From NCBI RefSeq assembly GCF_001968815.1, contig NZ_MIEQ01000044.1, forward strand, positions 248,001-312,000: 64,000 nucleotides of DNA, read 5' to 3'. Shown in pieces: positions 19,453 to 28,485 of the stretch (its first letter is position 1; every line of letters begins with the position of its first letter). This stretch comes from Motiliproteus sp. MSK22-1. GTDB lineage: Bacteria; Pseudomonadota; Gammaproteobacteria; Pseudomonadales; Balneatricaceae. The position numbers and the translations under genes were made by a program. The notes below the pieces were generated by a model, which was not told the origin of the DNA, did not search any database, and saw only the letters and a program-made list of their open reading frames with translations.

Positions 19453-19920
19453 TTATTTATGATAAGGATGTCCCTTCAATATCGTCCAGGCACGGTACAG
19501 TTGCTCAGCCAGCAGTACTCGGACAAGAGGATGGGGCAGCGTCAAAGGTGATAATGACCATTTCAGATCTGCTCTTGCTAAGCAACGACTATCCAGACCA
19601 TCAGGTCCACCAACCAATAAGCTGATATCCCCCCCTTCCATTTGCCAGGATGTGAGTTGCTCGGCCAGCTGTTCTGTGGACCAGGGCTTTCCCTTCACGT
19701 CCAAAGCGATGACCCTATCCTTAGGGGCAATCGCTGATAGCATCAGGTCCCCTTCCTTTTGAATTGCCCTGGAAAGATCCGCCCCCTTACCCCGGTGTCC
19801 CAAAGAAAGCTCCTGCAACTGCAAAGAAATTTCCTTGGGAAAGCGCTTCTGATACTCAGCGTAGCCTTCCTCGACCCAGCCGGGCATCTTCGTACCTACG
19901 GTAATCAGTTTTATCCGCAC
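19453..19920 (-). CDS. rlmH: 23S rRNA (pseudouridine1915-N3)-methyltransferase RlmH
   Basis: SPOUT methyltransferase modifying pseudouridine 1915 of 23S rRNA in assembled 70S ribosomes. The 155-residue protein begins [13 protein letters not shown] and has the SAM-binding LLVGGPDGL loop and the family C-terminus [20 protein letters not shown], which forms the trefoil knot and catalytic tail. Length matches E. coli exactly in class. It follows rsfS after about 40 nt, the standard rsfS-rlmH-mrdA arrangement. Confidence 0.97.
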   Translation of the reverse strand: MRIKLITVGTKMPGWVEEGYAEYQKRFPKEISLQLQELSLGHRGKGADLSRAIQKEGDLMLSAIAPKDRVIALDVKGKPWSTEQLAEQLTSWQMEGGDISLLVGGPDGLDSRCLARADLKWSLSPLTLPHPLVRVLLAEQLYRAWTILKGHPYHK

Positions 19921-19961
19921 TGACTAAGCCTCTTTAAATACACTTAAGTCTCCTAAAAGAT

Positions 19962-20300
19962 CTAGGCTTCTTCCAGCGCATCGGTCCCCCAAAGACGCTC
20001 AAGATCATACAGAGCACGACTCTCAGGTTGCATGACATGAACAACGACGTCTCCAAGATCAACCAAAGCCCATTCGGCGGAATCCAGGCCTTCTGTTCCG
20101 ACCAGCTCTACGCCCGCCTTTTTTGCTTCCGCAACCACATTCTCAGCAACCGCTTTTACATGCCGATTCGAAGATCCACTGGCGATTAACATATAATCGG
20201 TGACGCTGCATTTCCCGCGCACATCTAAAAGCACAATATCTCTTGCCTTCAGGTCTTCAAGAGCAGTGCTAACCAATTTGATCAACTTCTTTGTTTGCAT
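19962..20300 (-). CDS. rsfS: ribosome silencing factor RsfS
   Basis: Binds ribosomal protein L14 and blocks joining of the subunits in stationary phase or starvation. The 112-residue protein contains the RsfS signatures [30 protein letters not shown] and [17 protein letters not shown], plus the terminal [11 protein letters not shown]. It lies between nadD and rlmH, all on the minus strand, an arrangement widely conserved in proteobacteria. Confidence 0.97.
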   Translation of the reverse strand: MQTKKLIKLVSTALEDLKARDIVLLDVRGKCSVTDYMLIASGSSNRHVKAVAENVVAEAKKAGVELVGTEGLDSAEWALVDLGDVVVHVMQPESRALYDLERLWGTDALEEA

Positions 20301-20349
20301 AATACCTCTATTTCTAAATCTGTTTCAGCTGTTGAAACAAATCGTTATT

Positions 20350-20988
20350 TTACCTATAAAGTCCTTGCTCACGGATATGTTTCCACACCTGATCAGGAAT
20401 AAGATAGCGGGGGGATTGATTAGTTCGAATTAACTCACGTATTCGGGTCGCAGATATATCCACCGGGGTCAGGCGGTGCATCAGCAAACAGCCACAGGGT
20501 GTCGAACGAATTGATTCAGGGCTTTGAACGCTATAGCGCCGGCACCAATCCTCAAGATGGTGACCGAGACTGATTTCCCACCCCGGCCGTTGCACTACCA
20601 GAATATGAGCCAATTCCAGAAATTCATCCCAACGGTGCCAACTTGACAAGGTCAGGAAAGAATCCATTCCCATAACCATTGAAATACTGGTCTGCTGCCC
20701 TAACTCCTGACGCAATGACTCCAGCGTATTAATGGTGTAGGAGGGTTCACTGCGCTGAATTTCACGATCGTCAACACTCAACCCGGCCTCACCCTCAACA
20801 GCAAGCCTGATCATCTCAAGTCGTTGTTGTGCATTGCTTCCGGGTTGTTCTCTGTGGACTGGAATGTGACAGGGAATTAGCCGCACTTCATTCAGATCCA
20901 ATAACTGCCGGATTTCTAGAGCAGTACGTAGATGGCCGTTATGAATTGGATCAAACGTCCCCCCCATAAAGGCAACAGCTTCAGTCAT
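20350..20988 (-). CDS. nadD: nicotinate-nucleotide adenylyltransferase
   Basis: Adenylates nicotinate mononucleotide to deamido-NAD in NAD synthesis. The nucleotidyltransferase motif GGTFDPIHNGHL is at residues 9-20, and the C-terminal ISATRIRELIRTN matches the ISSTxxR signature. Other family segments are RLEMIRLAVEG and the MGMDSFLTLSSWHRWDE region. Length 212 residues is normal. It sits between proA and rsfS, as in many gammaproteobacteria, and is probably co-transcribed with both. Confidence 0.96.
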   Translation of the reverse strand: MTEAVAFMGGTFDPIHNGHLRTALEIRQLLDLNEVRLIPCHIPVHREQPGSNAQQRLEMIRLAVEGEAGLSVDDREIQRSEPSYTINTLESLRQELGQQTSISMVMGMDSFLTLSSWHRWDEFLELAHILVVQRPGWEISLGHHLEDWCRRYSVQSPESIRSTPCGCLLMHRLTPVDISATRIRELIRTNQSPRYLIPDQVWKHIREQGLYR

Positions 20989-21023
20989 TAAGGCCTGACT
21001 CCCTAGACGCGGACGCCCTGATG

Positions 21024-22310
21024 CTACTGGCGAATATGGCCGTCACCTAATACAACATATTTCTGAGAGGTAAGCCCTTCCAGACCTACCGGTCCGCGAG
21101 CGTGAATCTTATCGGTTGATATTCCGATTTCAGCCCCTAAACCATACTCAAAACCATCGGCAAATCGTGTTGAAGCATTAATCATCACCGAACTGGAATC
21201 AACCTCAGTCAAAAAGCTCCGCCCACTGGTGTAGTTCTCGGTAACAATCGAATCCGTATGATGAGAACCATAGCGGTTAATGTGCAGGATTGCCTCATCC
21301 ATCGAGTCAACAATCTTAATCGATAAAACAGGGGCAAGGTACTCAGTAGTCCAATCCTCTTCATTAGCGGCAACAAGGCTACCCTCACCTCCAGCAATAG
21401 CGCTTTTATCAGCAAGAACGGCAAACGTCGCTTCACAGCCCCGCAACTCCACACCTTTTTGCCGGTAAACGTCAGTCAGATCCGGCAAAATAAGATGCGC
21501 AACATCGCGATGCACCAATAATGTCTCCATAGTGTTACAGGTACCATAACGATGCGTCTTTGCATTAATCGATATATTCAGTGCCTTTTCAAGATCTGCG
21601 TCCTTGTCGATATAAACATGGCAAATACCGTCAAGGTGCTTAATAACGGTAACCTTGGCATCACGACTGACACGCTCGATAAGACCTTTACCCCCTCTTG
21701 GAACAATAACATCCACATATTCAGGCATGGTGATCAGTTCACCTACAGCCTCACGATCAGTGGTTTCAACCACCTGAACCGCATTCAGAGGTAAACCGGC
21801 TTCAGCTAAGCCAGCACAAATACATTCAGCAATAGCCTGGTTGGAGTGAATCGCCTCTGAACCACCCCGCAAAATCGTTGCATTACCGGATTTCAGACAT
21901 AAGCTGGCTGCCTCACAGGTTACATTCGGACGGGACTCATAAATGATGCCAATAACGCCCAGAGGAACACGCATTTTGCCAACCTGTATACCAGATGGCA
22001 TATAATTCATATCAGTAATACCACCGACAGGGTCTGGCAAACCGGCAACCTGCTCCAAGCCTTCGATCATACTGTCAATACGCTCACTATTGAGCTCCAA
22101 TCGATCCAGCATTGCCGGTTCCAAACCGCGCTCGCGGGCTGCTTCCAGATCTTTTTGGTTTGCTTCCATCAGAGTCTCACGAGACGCATTAATCGCTCGA
22201 GCCATCGCCAACAATGCAGAATTTTTCATTCCCGTATTGGCTTTATTCAGCAAACTCGCGGCTTCCCTGGCCTGTTGACCAAGCTGGCGCATGTATTCTT
22301 TGACGTTCAT
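21024..22310 (-). CDS. proA: gamma-glutamyl phosphate reductase
   Basis: NADPH-dependent second enzyme of proline synthesis, reducing gamma-glutamyl phosphate to glutamate semialdehyde. The 428-residue aldehyde-dehydrogenase-fold protein has [38 protein letters not shown], the catalytic cysteine in [16 protein letters not shown], and the C-terminal [21 protein letters not shown]. It is the first gene of the minus-strand proA-nadD-rsfS-rlmH run. No proB is in the window. Confidence 0.97.
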   Translation of the reverse strand: MNVKEYMRQLGQQAREAASLLNKANTGMKNSALLAMARAINASRETLMEANQKDLEAARERGLEPAMLDRLELNSERIDSMIEGLEQVAGLPDPVGGITDMNYMPSGIQVGKMRVPLGVIGIIYESRPNVTCEAASLCLKSGNATILRGGSEAIHSNQAIAECICAGLAEAGLPLNAVQVVETTDREAVGELITMPEYVDVIVPRGGKGLIERVSRDAKVTVIKHLDGICHVYIDKDADLEKALNISINAKTHRYGTCNTMETLLVHRDVAHLILPDLTDVYRQKGVELRGCEATFAVLADKSAIAGGEGSLVAANEEDWTTEYLAPVLSIKIVDSMDEAILHINRYGSHHTDSIVTENYTSGRSFLTEVDSSSVMINASTRFADGFEYGLGAEIGISTDKIHARGPVGLEGLTSQKYVVLGDGHIRQ

Positions 22311-22711
22311 CGGTGTATCTTCTCCTCAACAATCTCGCCATTATAACCTGCGCCTCCCTCTTGCGGATATGCAAAATTGGGCGAGGGTCGGCAAATTTTC
22401 ACCCTTTTTGACCCGGTTATTCGAAACCTCAGGGCAATTTGGTATATATCGGTCAACAAATGCAACAAGAGGTGGTTACCCATTGACAACAAATTGATAC
22501 TATTTCGCCCTGAACAATCAGCTCAGGCGCCGTTGGATCTATCCAATGGTAAATGGAGATATCAATCTAAATCTTTTTCAACAACAGAGGCAATTAGTTA
22601 AGCTATTTAACGAGACTCCTTTACCGAGGCAATCGTTCAAATGGCCTGGATACGGATTTTTCCAACCAGATCTGTATTATATGGGTAGCCTCCCAGGACA
22701 ACGAATGACTT
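22311..22711. other. intergenic region upstream of proA and the HAMP gene
   Basis: This divergent gap should contain promoters for both neighbours. A 60-codon open frame at 22546-22728 (ATG, weak ribosome site) overlaps the start of the next gene by 17 nt; its product has no recognisable family and I do not call it. I see no RNA gene or strong hairpin here. Confidence 0.4.
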
Positions 22712-24331
22712 ATGCACAAGCGCTCTGATTCACTGCAACCAGCTGTCGTCCGTCGATTTTCCGTTACCAGTAAACTCCTTACCCTGCTCACCCTTATCGC
22801 AGTGTGTTCGGGTCTGATTCTTTTTGATCAGCTCTCTCGAAATCTGAAACAACTAAACCAGTCTCAGCTGGATACTTTGGGTAACTCTATAGCCGCTCAG
22901 TTAGCCCTTAACAGCGGCCCGCTAATCCTCGGGCGCGATTGGGTCAGTCTGAATATCAGCCTTAAACAGCTGACAGATGACCCCCAGATTCAGGGAGCAG
23001 AGATAACAGGAAACAAAGGAGAAATGATTGCCCAGGCCGGTCAGCCGATCGGGCAACAATACGAACACCGTATCCAGAGCAGCAGTACCTCACTCGGTCA
23101 GCTACGACTTTACCTCTCAGACAAACCCCTGCAATCTGCCTCCAACAAAGTAATACAGAATCTCGGGCTAATACTACTGGCCTGCGTTGGATTATCAATA
23201 CTGGCTGCCTGGCTGTTTTCCCGTCACCTGACCTCTCCCATAAAGGCCCTGGAACGAGCCGCTATGCAAATTCAGGAAGGATTGGATATCAACCACCTGG
23301 ATGATTCTCGCAGTGATGAGTTTGGCAGCATTAATCATATGCTGAACCAGCAATTTGCATATGATGAGGAGCTTGATGAACAGCAAGCAAGTGCTGAAGA
23401 AGATCTTGAACCTGAGGATGACCTACAATCAGAATTCGAAGACTCTGAATTGCCCACCCGGGTAGAGAATATTCAGCCAGTTGAGCCGGAGAACGACATG
23501 GTTCTCCAGCCGCAGGATCCACCCTTTGAGCTGGACACCGAAGCGTCGAGGGAAGAATCAAAACCTTTTTTCCCTTCCCCAAAGGCTAACGTCGCTAAGC
23601 CCACACTGATTGATGCGCTGTCTTCAACCCAGAACCCTGACACGGCCAAGACAACTACTGCTTATTCAGCAGACCATGAGCACGATCAAACAACAGCAAA
23701 GTTGTCTTACCTGCTTTACATTAACCAAAAAGATAGCAGCAGTAATGCTCTAGAGCCTGAAGAACGCAGCAATCTGCTTCAAATTTATCGGCAGATTTTT
23801 GAGCAGGCATGCGTGTTATATAAAGGTCATATTTATCAGGATGACCAAGAAAACTGGTTCGCCTTGTTCAGACACCTTGAAGGAAAAAATTCCGTCGAGC
23901 CTGCAAGTGCGGCAATCACAAACAACTCAGATAACAACCGCTCTGAAAACTCTATCAATCACGGCATCAGCGCACTCTGCGCCGCACAGTTATTCAAAGG
24001 CCTTTATCGGGGACTGAACCAGCACCGAATTCATCAGTTCAGACCAGTATTAAACCTTAAGATGTCATTAGTCTGTGGCAGCAAGGAGCAGGCGCAGATG
24101 GTGGCACAGGCCCAGCAGCTCAGCCTCTCCGTTGAAACTAACGAGCTTATTACGGACCAACGGCTCTACTCAATGGAGCCGATAAACTCTCGCATGCTGG
24201 CAAATGGCCAGTATAAAAAGGCTAACGATAGTACCTATCTGGTATCATCCTTATCCAGTGATTTCCAGGACCTCATTGATCGGCAGGTAGAACACTTCCT
24301 TCATCCCCAGCAAGAAAACCTGGATCAGTGA
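22712..24331 (+). CDS. HAMP-domain inner-membrane protein with a degenerate cyclase-like C-terminus
   Basis: Function unknown. The 539-residue protein has a transmembrane helix at about 20-38, a periplasmic sensor-like segment of about 110 residues, a second helix near 150-172 and a HAMP linker (SRHLTSPIKALERAAMQIQEG then DEFGSINHMLN). A long acidic, Pro/Glu-rich linker (about 215-310) follows. The C-terminal part (from about 330) shows an order reminiscent of class III cyclases: a strand, then YKGHIYQDDQENWFALF, a helix with ALCAAQLFKGL, and LKMSLVCGS. Catalytic aspartates are not evident. The N-terminal half resembles AhpA/YtjB-like membrane proteins. Start ATG 22712 has only a distant AGGA. 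Confidence 0.6.
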   Translation: MHKRSDSLQPAVVRRFSVTSKLLTLLTLIAVCSGLILFDQLSRNLKQLNQSQLDTLGNSIAAQLALNSGPLILGRDWVSLNISLKQLTDDPQIQGAEITGNKGEMIAQAGQPIGQQYEHRIQSSSTSLGQLRLYLSDKPLQSASNKVIQNLGLILLACVGLSILAAWLFSRHLTSPIKALERAAMQIQEGLDINHLDDSRSDEFGSINHMLNQQFAYDEELDEQQASAEEDLEPEDDLQSEFEDSELPTRVENIQPVEPENDMVLQPQDPPFELDTEASREESKPFFPSPKANVAKPTLIDALSSTQNPDTAKTTTAYSADHEHDQTTAKLSYLLYINQKDSSSNALEPEERSNLLQIYRQIFEQACVLYKGHIYQDDQENWFALFRHLEGKNSVEPASAAITNNSDNNRSENSINHGISALCAAQLFKGLYRGLNQHRIHQFRPVLNLKMSLVCGSKEQAQMVAQAQQLSLSVETNELITDQRLYSMEPINSRMLANGQYKKANDSTYLVSSLSSDFQDLIDRQVEHFLHPQQENLDQ

Positions 24332-24719
24332 TTAACTCTGATGATTAACTCTAACATTAACACTGCTAGGGAACCTGCTAATAAGTAAGTTGCTGATGTT
24401 CTCAGCGAGTCCTGGAATAGCTGGATGCGCGAAAGACAGTGCGGCGGAATGTGGAGTCCTTTCCAAGCTGTCTGACAAAGCATGCGGTCATTCCAGGGCT
24501 CGCCCTTTGAGATCCAAGGGACCTGTTGGTAGGTTCCCTGCTTATTTCTAACACAGGCCGGGGATGATCAGGGAAATGAACAGTCAGTTCAGGAAATACG
24601 TTAATACGGTATAAATACGTTGATACCCTGCAATGCTGCTTAGAAATGGCTAAACAGCAAACCTGGGACTGGAAAACCAGCAGTTAATCAGCCCTCTATT
24701 CAAGAATCCCTTCTTTATA
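24332..24719. other. gene-free stretch holding a nested inverted repeat
   Basis: No coding frame is convincing here. Most of the stretch is taken up by a two-level inverted repeat between 24368 and 24539, listed separately. The rest (24540-24719) contains no feature I can support. Confidence 0.6.
24368..24539. repeat. nested inverted repeat (MITE/REP-like element or structured RNA)
   Basis: AGGGAACCT at 24368-24376 is perfectly complementary to AGGTTCCCT at 24531-24539, and pairing continues inward with G-U pairs. Inside, GCGAGTCCTGGAAT (24405-24418) pairs with ATTCCAGGGCTCGC (24490-24503) over 14 positions with one G-U. A third level pairs AGACAG (24434-24439) with CTGTCT (24468-24473). The long interrupted hairpin could be a small non-autonomous mobile element or a structured RNA; it does not match 6S, tmRNA, RNase P or SRP RNA signatures that I know. 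Confidence 0.65.
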
Positions 24720-24989
24720 CTATCCCTTCTTTAAGCTAAGAACTGGCCGTGTAGGTTTTGGTCTGTCAGGCTTCTGTGGCCGAATATCCCTATCCTTTTG
24801 CTTCCGGCAATAATCGGCTCCCTGGCGTATCAATGTGGCAAGTGCGGGTGCTGAAATATCTCTGGGTACGGAAATGGGGATCACAGCGCTCGGCTCACTG
24901 AACCTGCCTTCAATCTGTAGGCAAAGACCGCTGCTATGTTTGACCTGCATACTGGGACGATCCAATTCCCAATGCCCTAAATTACTCAT
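24720..24989 (-). CDS. small hypothetical protein
   Basis: Unrecognised 89-residue protein without signal peptide or membrane segment. It begins MSNLGHWELDRPSMQV, has a beta-rich middle (IEGRFSEPSAVIPISVPRD), a short helix and a C-terminal tail rich in Lys, Arg and Pro (RPQKPDRPKPTRP). The composition looks coding, and the gene stands alone between gene-free stretches. No function can be assigned; it could be a lineage-specific cytoplasmic protein. Confidence 0.5.
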   Translation of the reverse strand: MSNLGHWELDRPSMQVKHSSGLCLQIEGRFSEPSAVIPISVPRDISAPALATLIRQGADYCRKQKDRDIRPQKPDRPKPTRPVLSLKKG

Positions 24990-25678
24990 ATCTATTATTC
25001 CATTTTAGTAATGCTGATTTTTCACTCTGATTAAAGCTCCACCTTGTTTCCAAATAATGAAATCACCGACTACACCTCAAATAAGCATCAGATAACCTGG
25101 GGGATTATGAGAGGCCCAGTGGCCATTAATTCAGTACGACTTGGCTGTGGGACAACCGATTTTACTGCATCATTGAGTACATACGCATCTATTATTTTTA
25201 TCGATTCTTCTCTCTCTAACCTATTTGTTCCAGCGAGCAACCAACTGATTGTTTTCGCCCCTTACAGCATCACCCCGATTCAAAGCATACTGCCTGCTGC
25301 AATAGCATGATAACTACCCATAATACGCAGCATGATCGTAGTAGGATGACCCTTATGTCACTAAGCAGGCCTTTTCCTAAACGAGCCATATCCCAGGAAC
25401 AAGAGAAATGATGAGGTTTAACCGAATGGACATTATTTACGGGTAACGTCTATCTTGTACAGAAGTTTTGTCGGAACCTGTTCAGCAAAAGCAGTATAAA
25501 GCTCAGCATGGATTTATAAGATTACAAACATTTACACCTGGAAGCCGACAATAAACATACCTTTTGGTAAAATATTTCATAAAAATTTGCTACCAATGAC
25601 CTTAGGCATTTACTCAGACAACAGTATTCGCTAAAACTCACCGCAGATAATCTTTCCCTTACTCCACGGAGCCTAACA
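24990..25678. other. long intergenic region upstream of the CoA-transferase
   Basis: No convincing gene: the longest plus frame (25044-25310) has no ribosome site and codon content unlike its neighbours. Near the downstream gene, TTGGTA (25564-25569) and TACCAA (25591-25596) form an inverted repeat around AT-rich sequence, a plausible operator or promoter element for the CoA-transferase gene, but unproven. Confidence 0.4.
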
Positions 25679-26968
25679 ATGTCACCACGCATTGCTCGAA
25701 GCGCAGAAGATGCTGTTTCTTCTGTTGAAAATGATGAAGCCATCTGGGTCCATAGCATGGCTGCAACCCCCAGCGTATTGCTGAAGGGGCTTGCCAATCA
25801 TGCGCTCTCTCGCACCAACCTCACGTTGTTACAACTCCATACCGAGGGGTCAGAGATGTTGGTCAAACCGGAGATGCGGGGTCATATCCGTTGTCGTTGT
25901 TATTTTGTATCGGCAGCAACACGAAAGGCTGTTCAGGAAGGACACGCAGACTATGTACCTATGCTGCTGGCAGAGATTCCAAAACTAATCCGACGCGGCG
26001 AACAACCGGTTGACACAGTACTGGTACAAGTCAGTCCCCCAGATCTGCATGGTAACTGCTCTCTGGGTATTTCTGTTGAAGCCACCCACGCAGCCCTGGA
26101 AAAAGCCGGGAAAATCATTGCACATATCAATCCGAATATGCCCCGGACTCATGGGGACGGAATCATCGCCTATAAGGACTTTCATACGGTATACGAGAAA
26201 CAAACTCCTATCAGCTGCCACAAACCAGCCGAACAGAACGAGATATATCGGGCAATTGGTTCTCACGTAGCCAGCTTGGTAGAAGATAGAGACTGCCTGC
26301 AAACAGGTATCGGTGCAATTCCGGATGCGGTACTGGCATGCCTGGGAGACAGAGAAGACCTGGGAATACACACTGAAATGTTCTCTGATGGCGTATTACC
26401 TCTGGTAGAAAAAGGTGTCATTACCGGAGCCTACAAGAAAAATCATCCAGGAAAAATCGTCACATCCTTTGTTATTGGCAGTCAAAAACTCTATAACTTT
26501 GTCGATGACAACCCGATGGTAAGGTTTCTTGATACAGAGTACGTCAACGATATGCGCAGTATTTACCGCAACCCAAAAGCGATGTCGATCAACAGCGCCC
26601 TTGAAATCGATCTAACGGGACAAGTTTGTGCAGATTCCATTGGCTCAAAGATCTACTCCGGCTTTGGTGGTCAGATTGACTTCGTACGGGGTGCTTCATT
26701 ATCAAAAGGAGGGCGCGGTGTTATCGCCTTACCTTCAACTGCGGCGGGAGGAAAACTATCACGAATCACCACCACTTTGAGCGAAGGTGCAGGAGTGGTC
26801 ACAAGCCGCGCACATGTTCATTATGTTGCAACAGAGTACGGCATCGTGAACTTGCGGGGACGCAGCCTGCGCGAACGGACACGAGATCTGATCAATATAG
26901 CCCACCCGGATTTTCGTGAAGAACTTAATCGACAAGCTTTCGAAAAACTCCATATCAACTTGAACTAA
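25679..26968 (+). CDS. acetyl-CoA hydrolase/4-hydroxybutyrate CoA-transferase family protein
   Basis: Family I-like CoA-transferase/hydrolase of the AcCoA_hydro type, moving CoA between acetyl-CoA and a carboxylate such as 4-hydroxybutyrate, butyrate or succinate. Of 429 residues, the N-terminal half has VQVSPPDLHGNCSLGIS and the C-terminal half the catalytic-glutamate segment GIHTEMFSDG, then SKIYSGFGGQIDFVRGASLSKGGRGVIALPST and the terminal LRGRSLRERTRDLINIAHPDFREEL. ACGGAG lies 9 nt before ATG 25679. It appears monocistronic. The acceptor acid cannot be told from sequence; the nearest relatives are annotated 4-hydroxybutyrate CoA-transferases. Confidence 0.88.
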   Translation: MSPRIARSAEDAVSSVENDEAIWVHSMAATPSVLLKGLANHALSRTNLTLLQLHTEGSEMLVKPEMRGHIRCRCYFVSAATRKAVQEGHADYVPMLLAEIPKLIRRGEQPVDTVLVQVSPPDLHGNCSLGISVEATHAALEKAGKIIAHINPNMPRTHGDGIIAYKDFHTVYEKQTPISCHKPAEQNEIYRAIGSHVASLVEDRDCLQTGIGAIPDAVLACLGDREDLGIHTEMFSDGVLPLVEKGVITGAYKKNHPGKIVTSFVIGSQKLYNFVDDNPMVRFLDTEYVNDMRSIYRNPKAMSINSALEIDLTGQVCADSIGSKIYSGFGGQIDFVRGASLSKGGRGVIALPSTAAGGKLSRITTTLSEGAGVVTSRAHVHYVATEYGIVNLRGRSLRERTRDLINIAHPDFREELNRQAFEKLHINLN

Positions 26969-27025
26969 CACCCGGGAAATTTGTTGCGACTGTCGTACAA
27001 TAAGTGGGGATACAAACCCTATTAC

Positions 27026-27054
27026 GCGGGTATAGGAGCACAATTCATACCCGC
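27026..27054 (+). terminator. hairpin after the CoA-transferase gene
   Basis: GCGGGTAT (27026-27033) and ATACCCGC (27047-27054) form a perfect 8-bp stem with a 13-nt loop, about 60 nt past the CoA-transferase stop. There is no clear U-run, so it may be a weak or factor-assisted terminator. The remaining sequence to 27368 shows no gene. Confidence 0.4.
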
Positions 27055-27368
27055 ATATTGCCAATAAAATTAACCAGTATCCTGGCTTGTTCAGCTGACT
27101 AAGGTACCCGAACAGGTCCTTTGGGCCTCAGACCAGTATTTATACACCAGCCCACCCGCCTATTCCGATGAACCGTGCTATACCTAAGGAACAGGTTGAA
27201 GAACCTCGTCATTTCGCTGCACAGCCATACTAGCTTCAGGCCATTCTAGAGTGCGCAGAGAATATACAAAAATCAGCCAAAGATTCATTAAGATATTTTC
27301 TGTAAATGATTTACCAGTATCAGTTCCGTTACATATCTGGCAAAAAACATTGGATACTCAGGTCAACA

Positions 27369-27779
27369 ATGCGTGAATTTATCCGACACCCTTCAGATAT
27401 CCCTATCAGTATCTGCAGCAATTGCAGCCCTGATGTAAAAAACAACTGTCTAAAGAATATCAGCCTTGGCGGGCTATGCATTAGCACAAAAAATTATATA
27501 GAGCCTGGATGCGTTATCTGTATCAAAATCCAAGTATTAGACCAGCCTTGTGAAACCACCGGAATTGTTGCCTGGTGCAAAAACAAAAAAAATAAAGGCT
27601 ATGAAGTAGGCATAAAACTCGAGAACAGTGCTGCCGAAGACTCTATTCGAATGGTCGAACAAGTCTGTCATATCGAGCACTATCGGAGAAATGTATTAAA
27701 AAAAGAAGGTCGAAGACTGAACAGTGAGGAGGCTGCCAAAGAGTGGATAACACTTTTTGCGGATAAGTTTCCAAGGTAG
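27369..27779 (+). CDS. PilZ-domain protein
   Basis: Probable cyclic-di-GMP receptor. The two PilZ binding motifs are recognisable: RxxxR in MREFIRHPSD and (D/N)xSxxG in NISLGG, followed by the beta barrel with IVAWCKNKKNKGYEVGIKLE. A short helical C-terminus ends SEEAAKEWITLFADKFPR. The frame is open from 27306, but ATG 27369 puts the RxxxR motif at the very N-terminus as usual. About 136 residues. The barrel contains an unusual number of cysteines (ICSNC, NNC, LCIS, VIC, QPC, AWC). It stands alone, so its output target is unknown. Confidence 0.82.
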   Translation: MREFIRHPSDIPISICSNCSPDVKNNCLKNISLGGLCISTKNYIEPGCVICIKIQVLDQPCETTGIVAWCKNKKNKGYEVGIKLENSAAEDSIRMVEQVCHIEHYRRNVLKKEGRRLNSEEAAKEWITLFADKFPR

Positions 27780-27818
27780 GCCTGATACCCTTTTTCGATG
27801 TAACAGATCAGGCCTTGT

Positions 27819-28091
27819 TCAGGCCTTAGCTGCATCGGATGCCTTGGTGACATTATGAATTGATTTCTCCTCATCACATAACCAATGAGTACGAACACCT
27901 TTAAACCACGCCCACGCATAAAACAAACAAAGCGCAAAAATGCCCCATTGCTCTGCTTGCCAGGCACTATAAAACCAAAACGGCTGACCCGCTAAACCAA
28001 ATAAGCAGGCATAACGTCGCCGCTTCGGACAGCAGTCCTGACTAAGCCAAATCGCGATAACGCCTGTAAATGCAATAGCTAACTGTTCCAT
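27819..28091 (-). CDS. small integral membrane protein
   Basis: Unassigned 90-residue membrane protein. A first hydrophobic segment (LAIAFTGVIAIWLSQ) is followed by a basic CCPKRRR loop, then LFGLAGQPFWFYSAWQAEQWGIFALCLFYAWAWFKGVRTHWL forms two more helices. This arrangement resembles small PnuC-like or phage-associated membrane proteins with an aromatic WFKG motif, but no function is established. The C-terminal tail is polar. It is encoded opposite to its neighbours. Confidence 0.6.
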   Translation of the reverse strand: MEQLAIAFTGVIAIWLSQDCCPKRRRYACLFGLAGQPFWFYSAWQAEQWGIFALCLFYAWAWFKGVRTHWLCDEEKSIHNVTKASDAAKA

Positions 28092-28485
28092 ACAACACCT
28101 GCTGACCTAACAACGGTCACTTTTACTCCCCGCTGTCGGAGGATTATTTTTATTAGAACCAAAGGATACTAGGCGAGATTTTATTGAACTTCAATTCAAA
28201 AATGACCACCTTTTGCCTTTACAATGATAATCTCTGGAACAAACAGGCCTGGAGACTGTTATTTGCGGAGCAACCAAAGTGCAAACCGGCCCCCAAAACG
28301 GGAAAACAGCACTAACGCAACTTGCTCCACCCTCTTGAAAAACACTATTCAGGTACAATTATACTCAGGGCACTTCATGCCTCATCTGAGTCAGATACGA
28401 ATGGCTCAACTGTATGAGTGGCTCAATTAAGAGTTACAGAACGACTCATCCGCCAAGGGTGAAATTCCCTGAAGGAATCGCACAA
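28092..28485. other. gene-free stretch upstream of the adenylate cyclase gene
   Basis: No gene is supported. The cyclase frame extends back to 28414 but the real start is more likely 28486. The segment should hold the divergent promoters for the cyclase and the small membrane protein; I see no clear operator or RNA structure. Confidence 0.4.

Noticed and set aside
22546-22728. 60-codon plus frame overlapping the start of the HAMP gene
   Set aside because: Weak start context and no recognisable family, although coupling to the next gene is possible.
24368-24539. 6S RNA, tmRNA or RNase P RNA
   Set aside because: Length is near that of 6S RNA but the sequence lacks the conserved motifs I know for these RNAs, and the neighbours are not those of ssrS.
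25044-25310. 88-codon plus frame upstream of the CoA-transferase
   Set aside because: No ribosome site and no family resemblance; the surrounding region looks non-coding.
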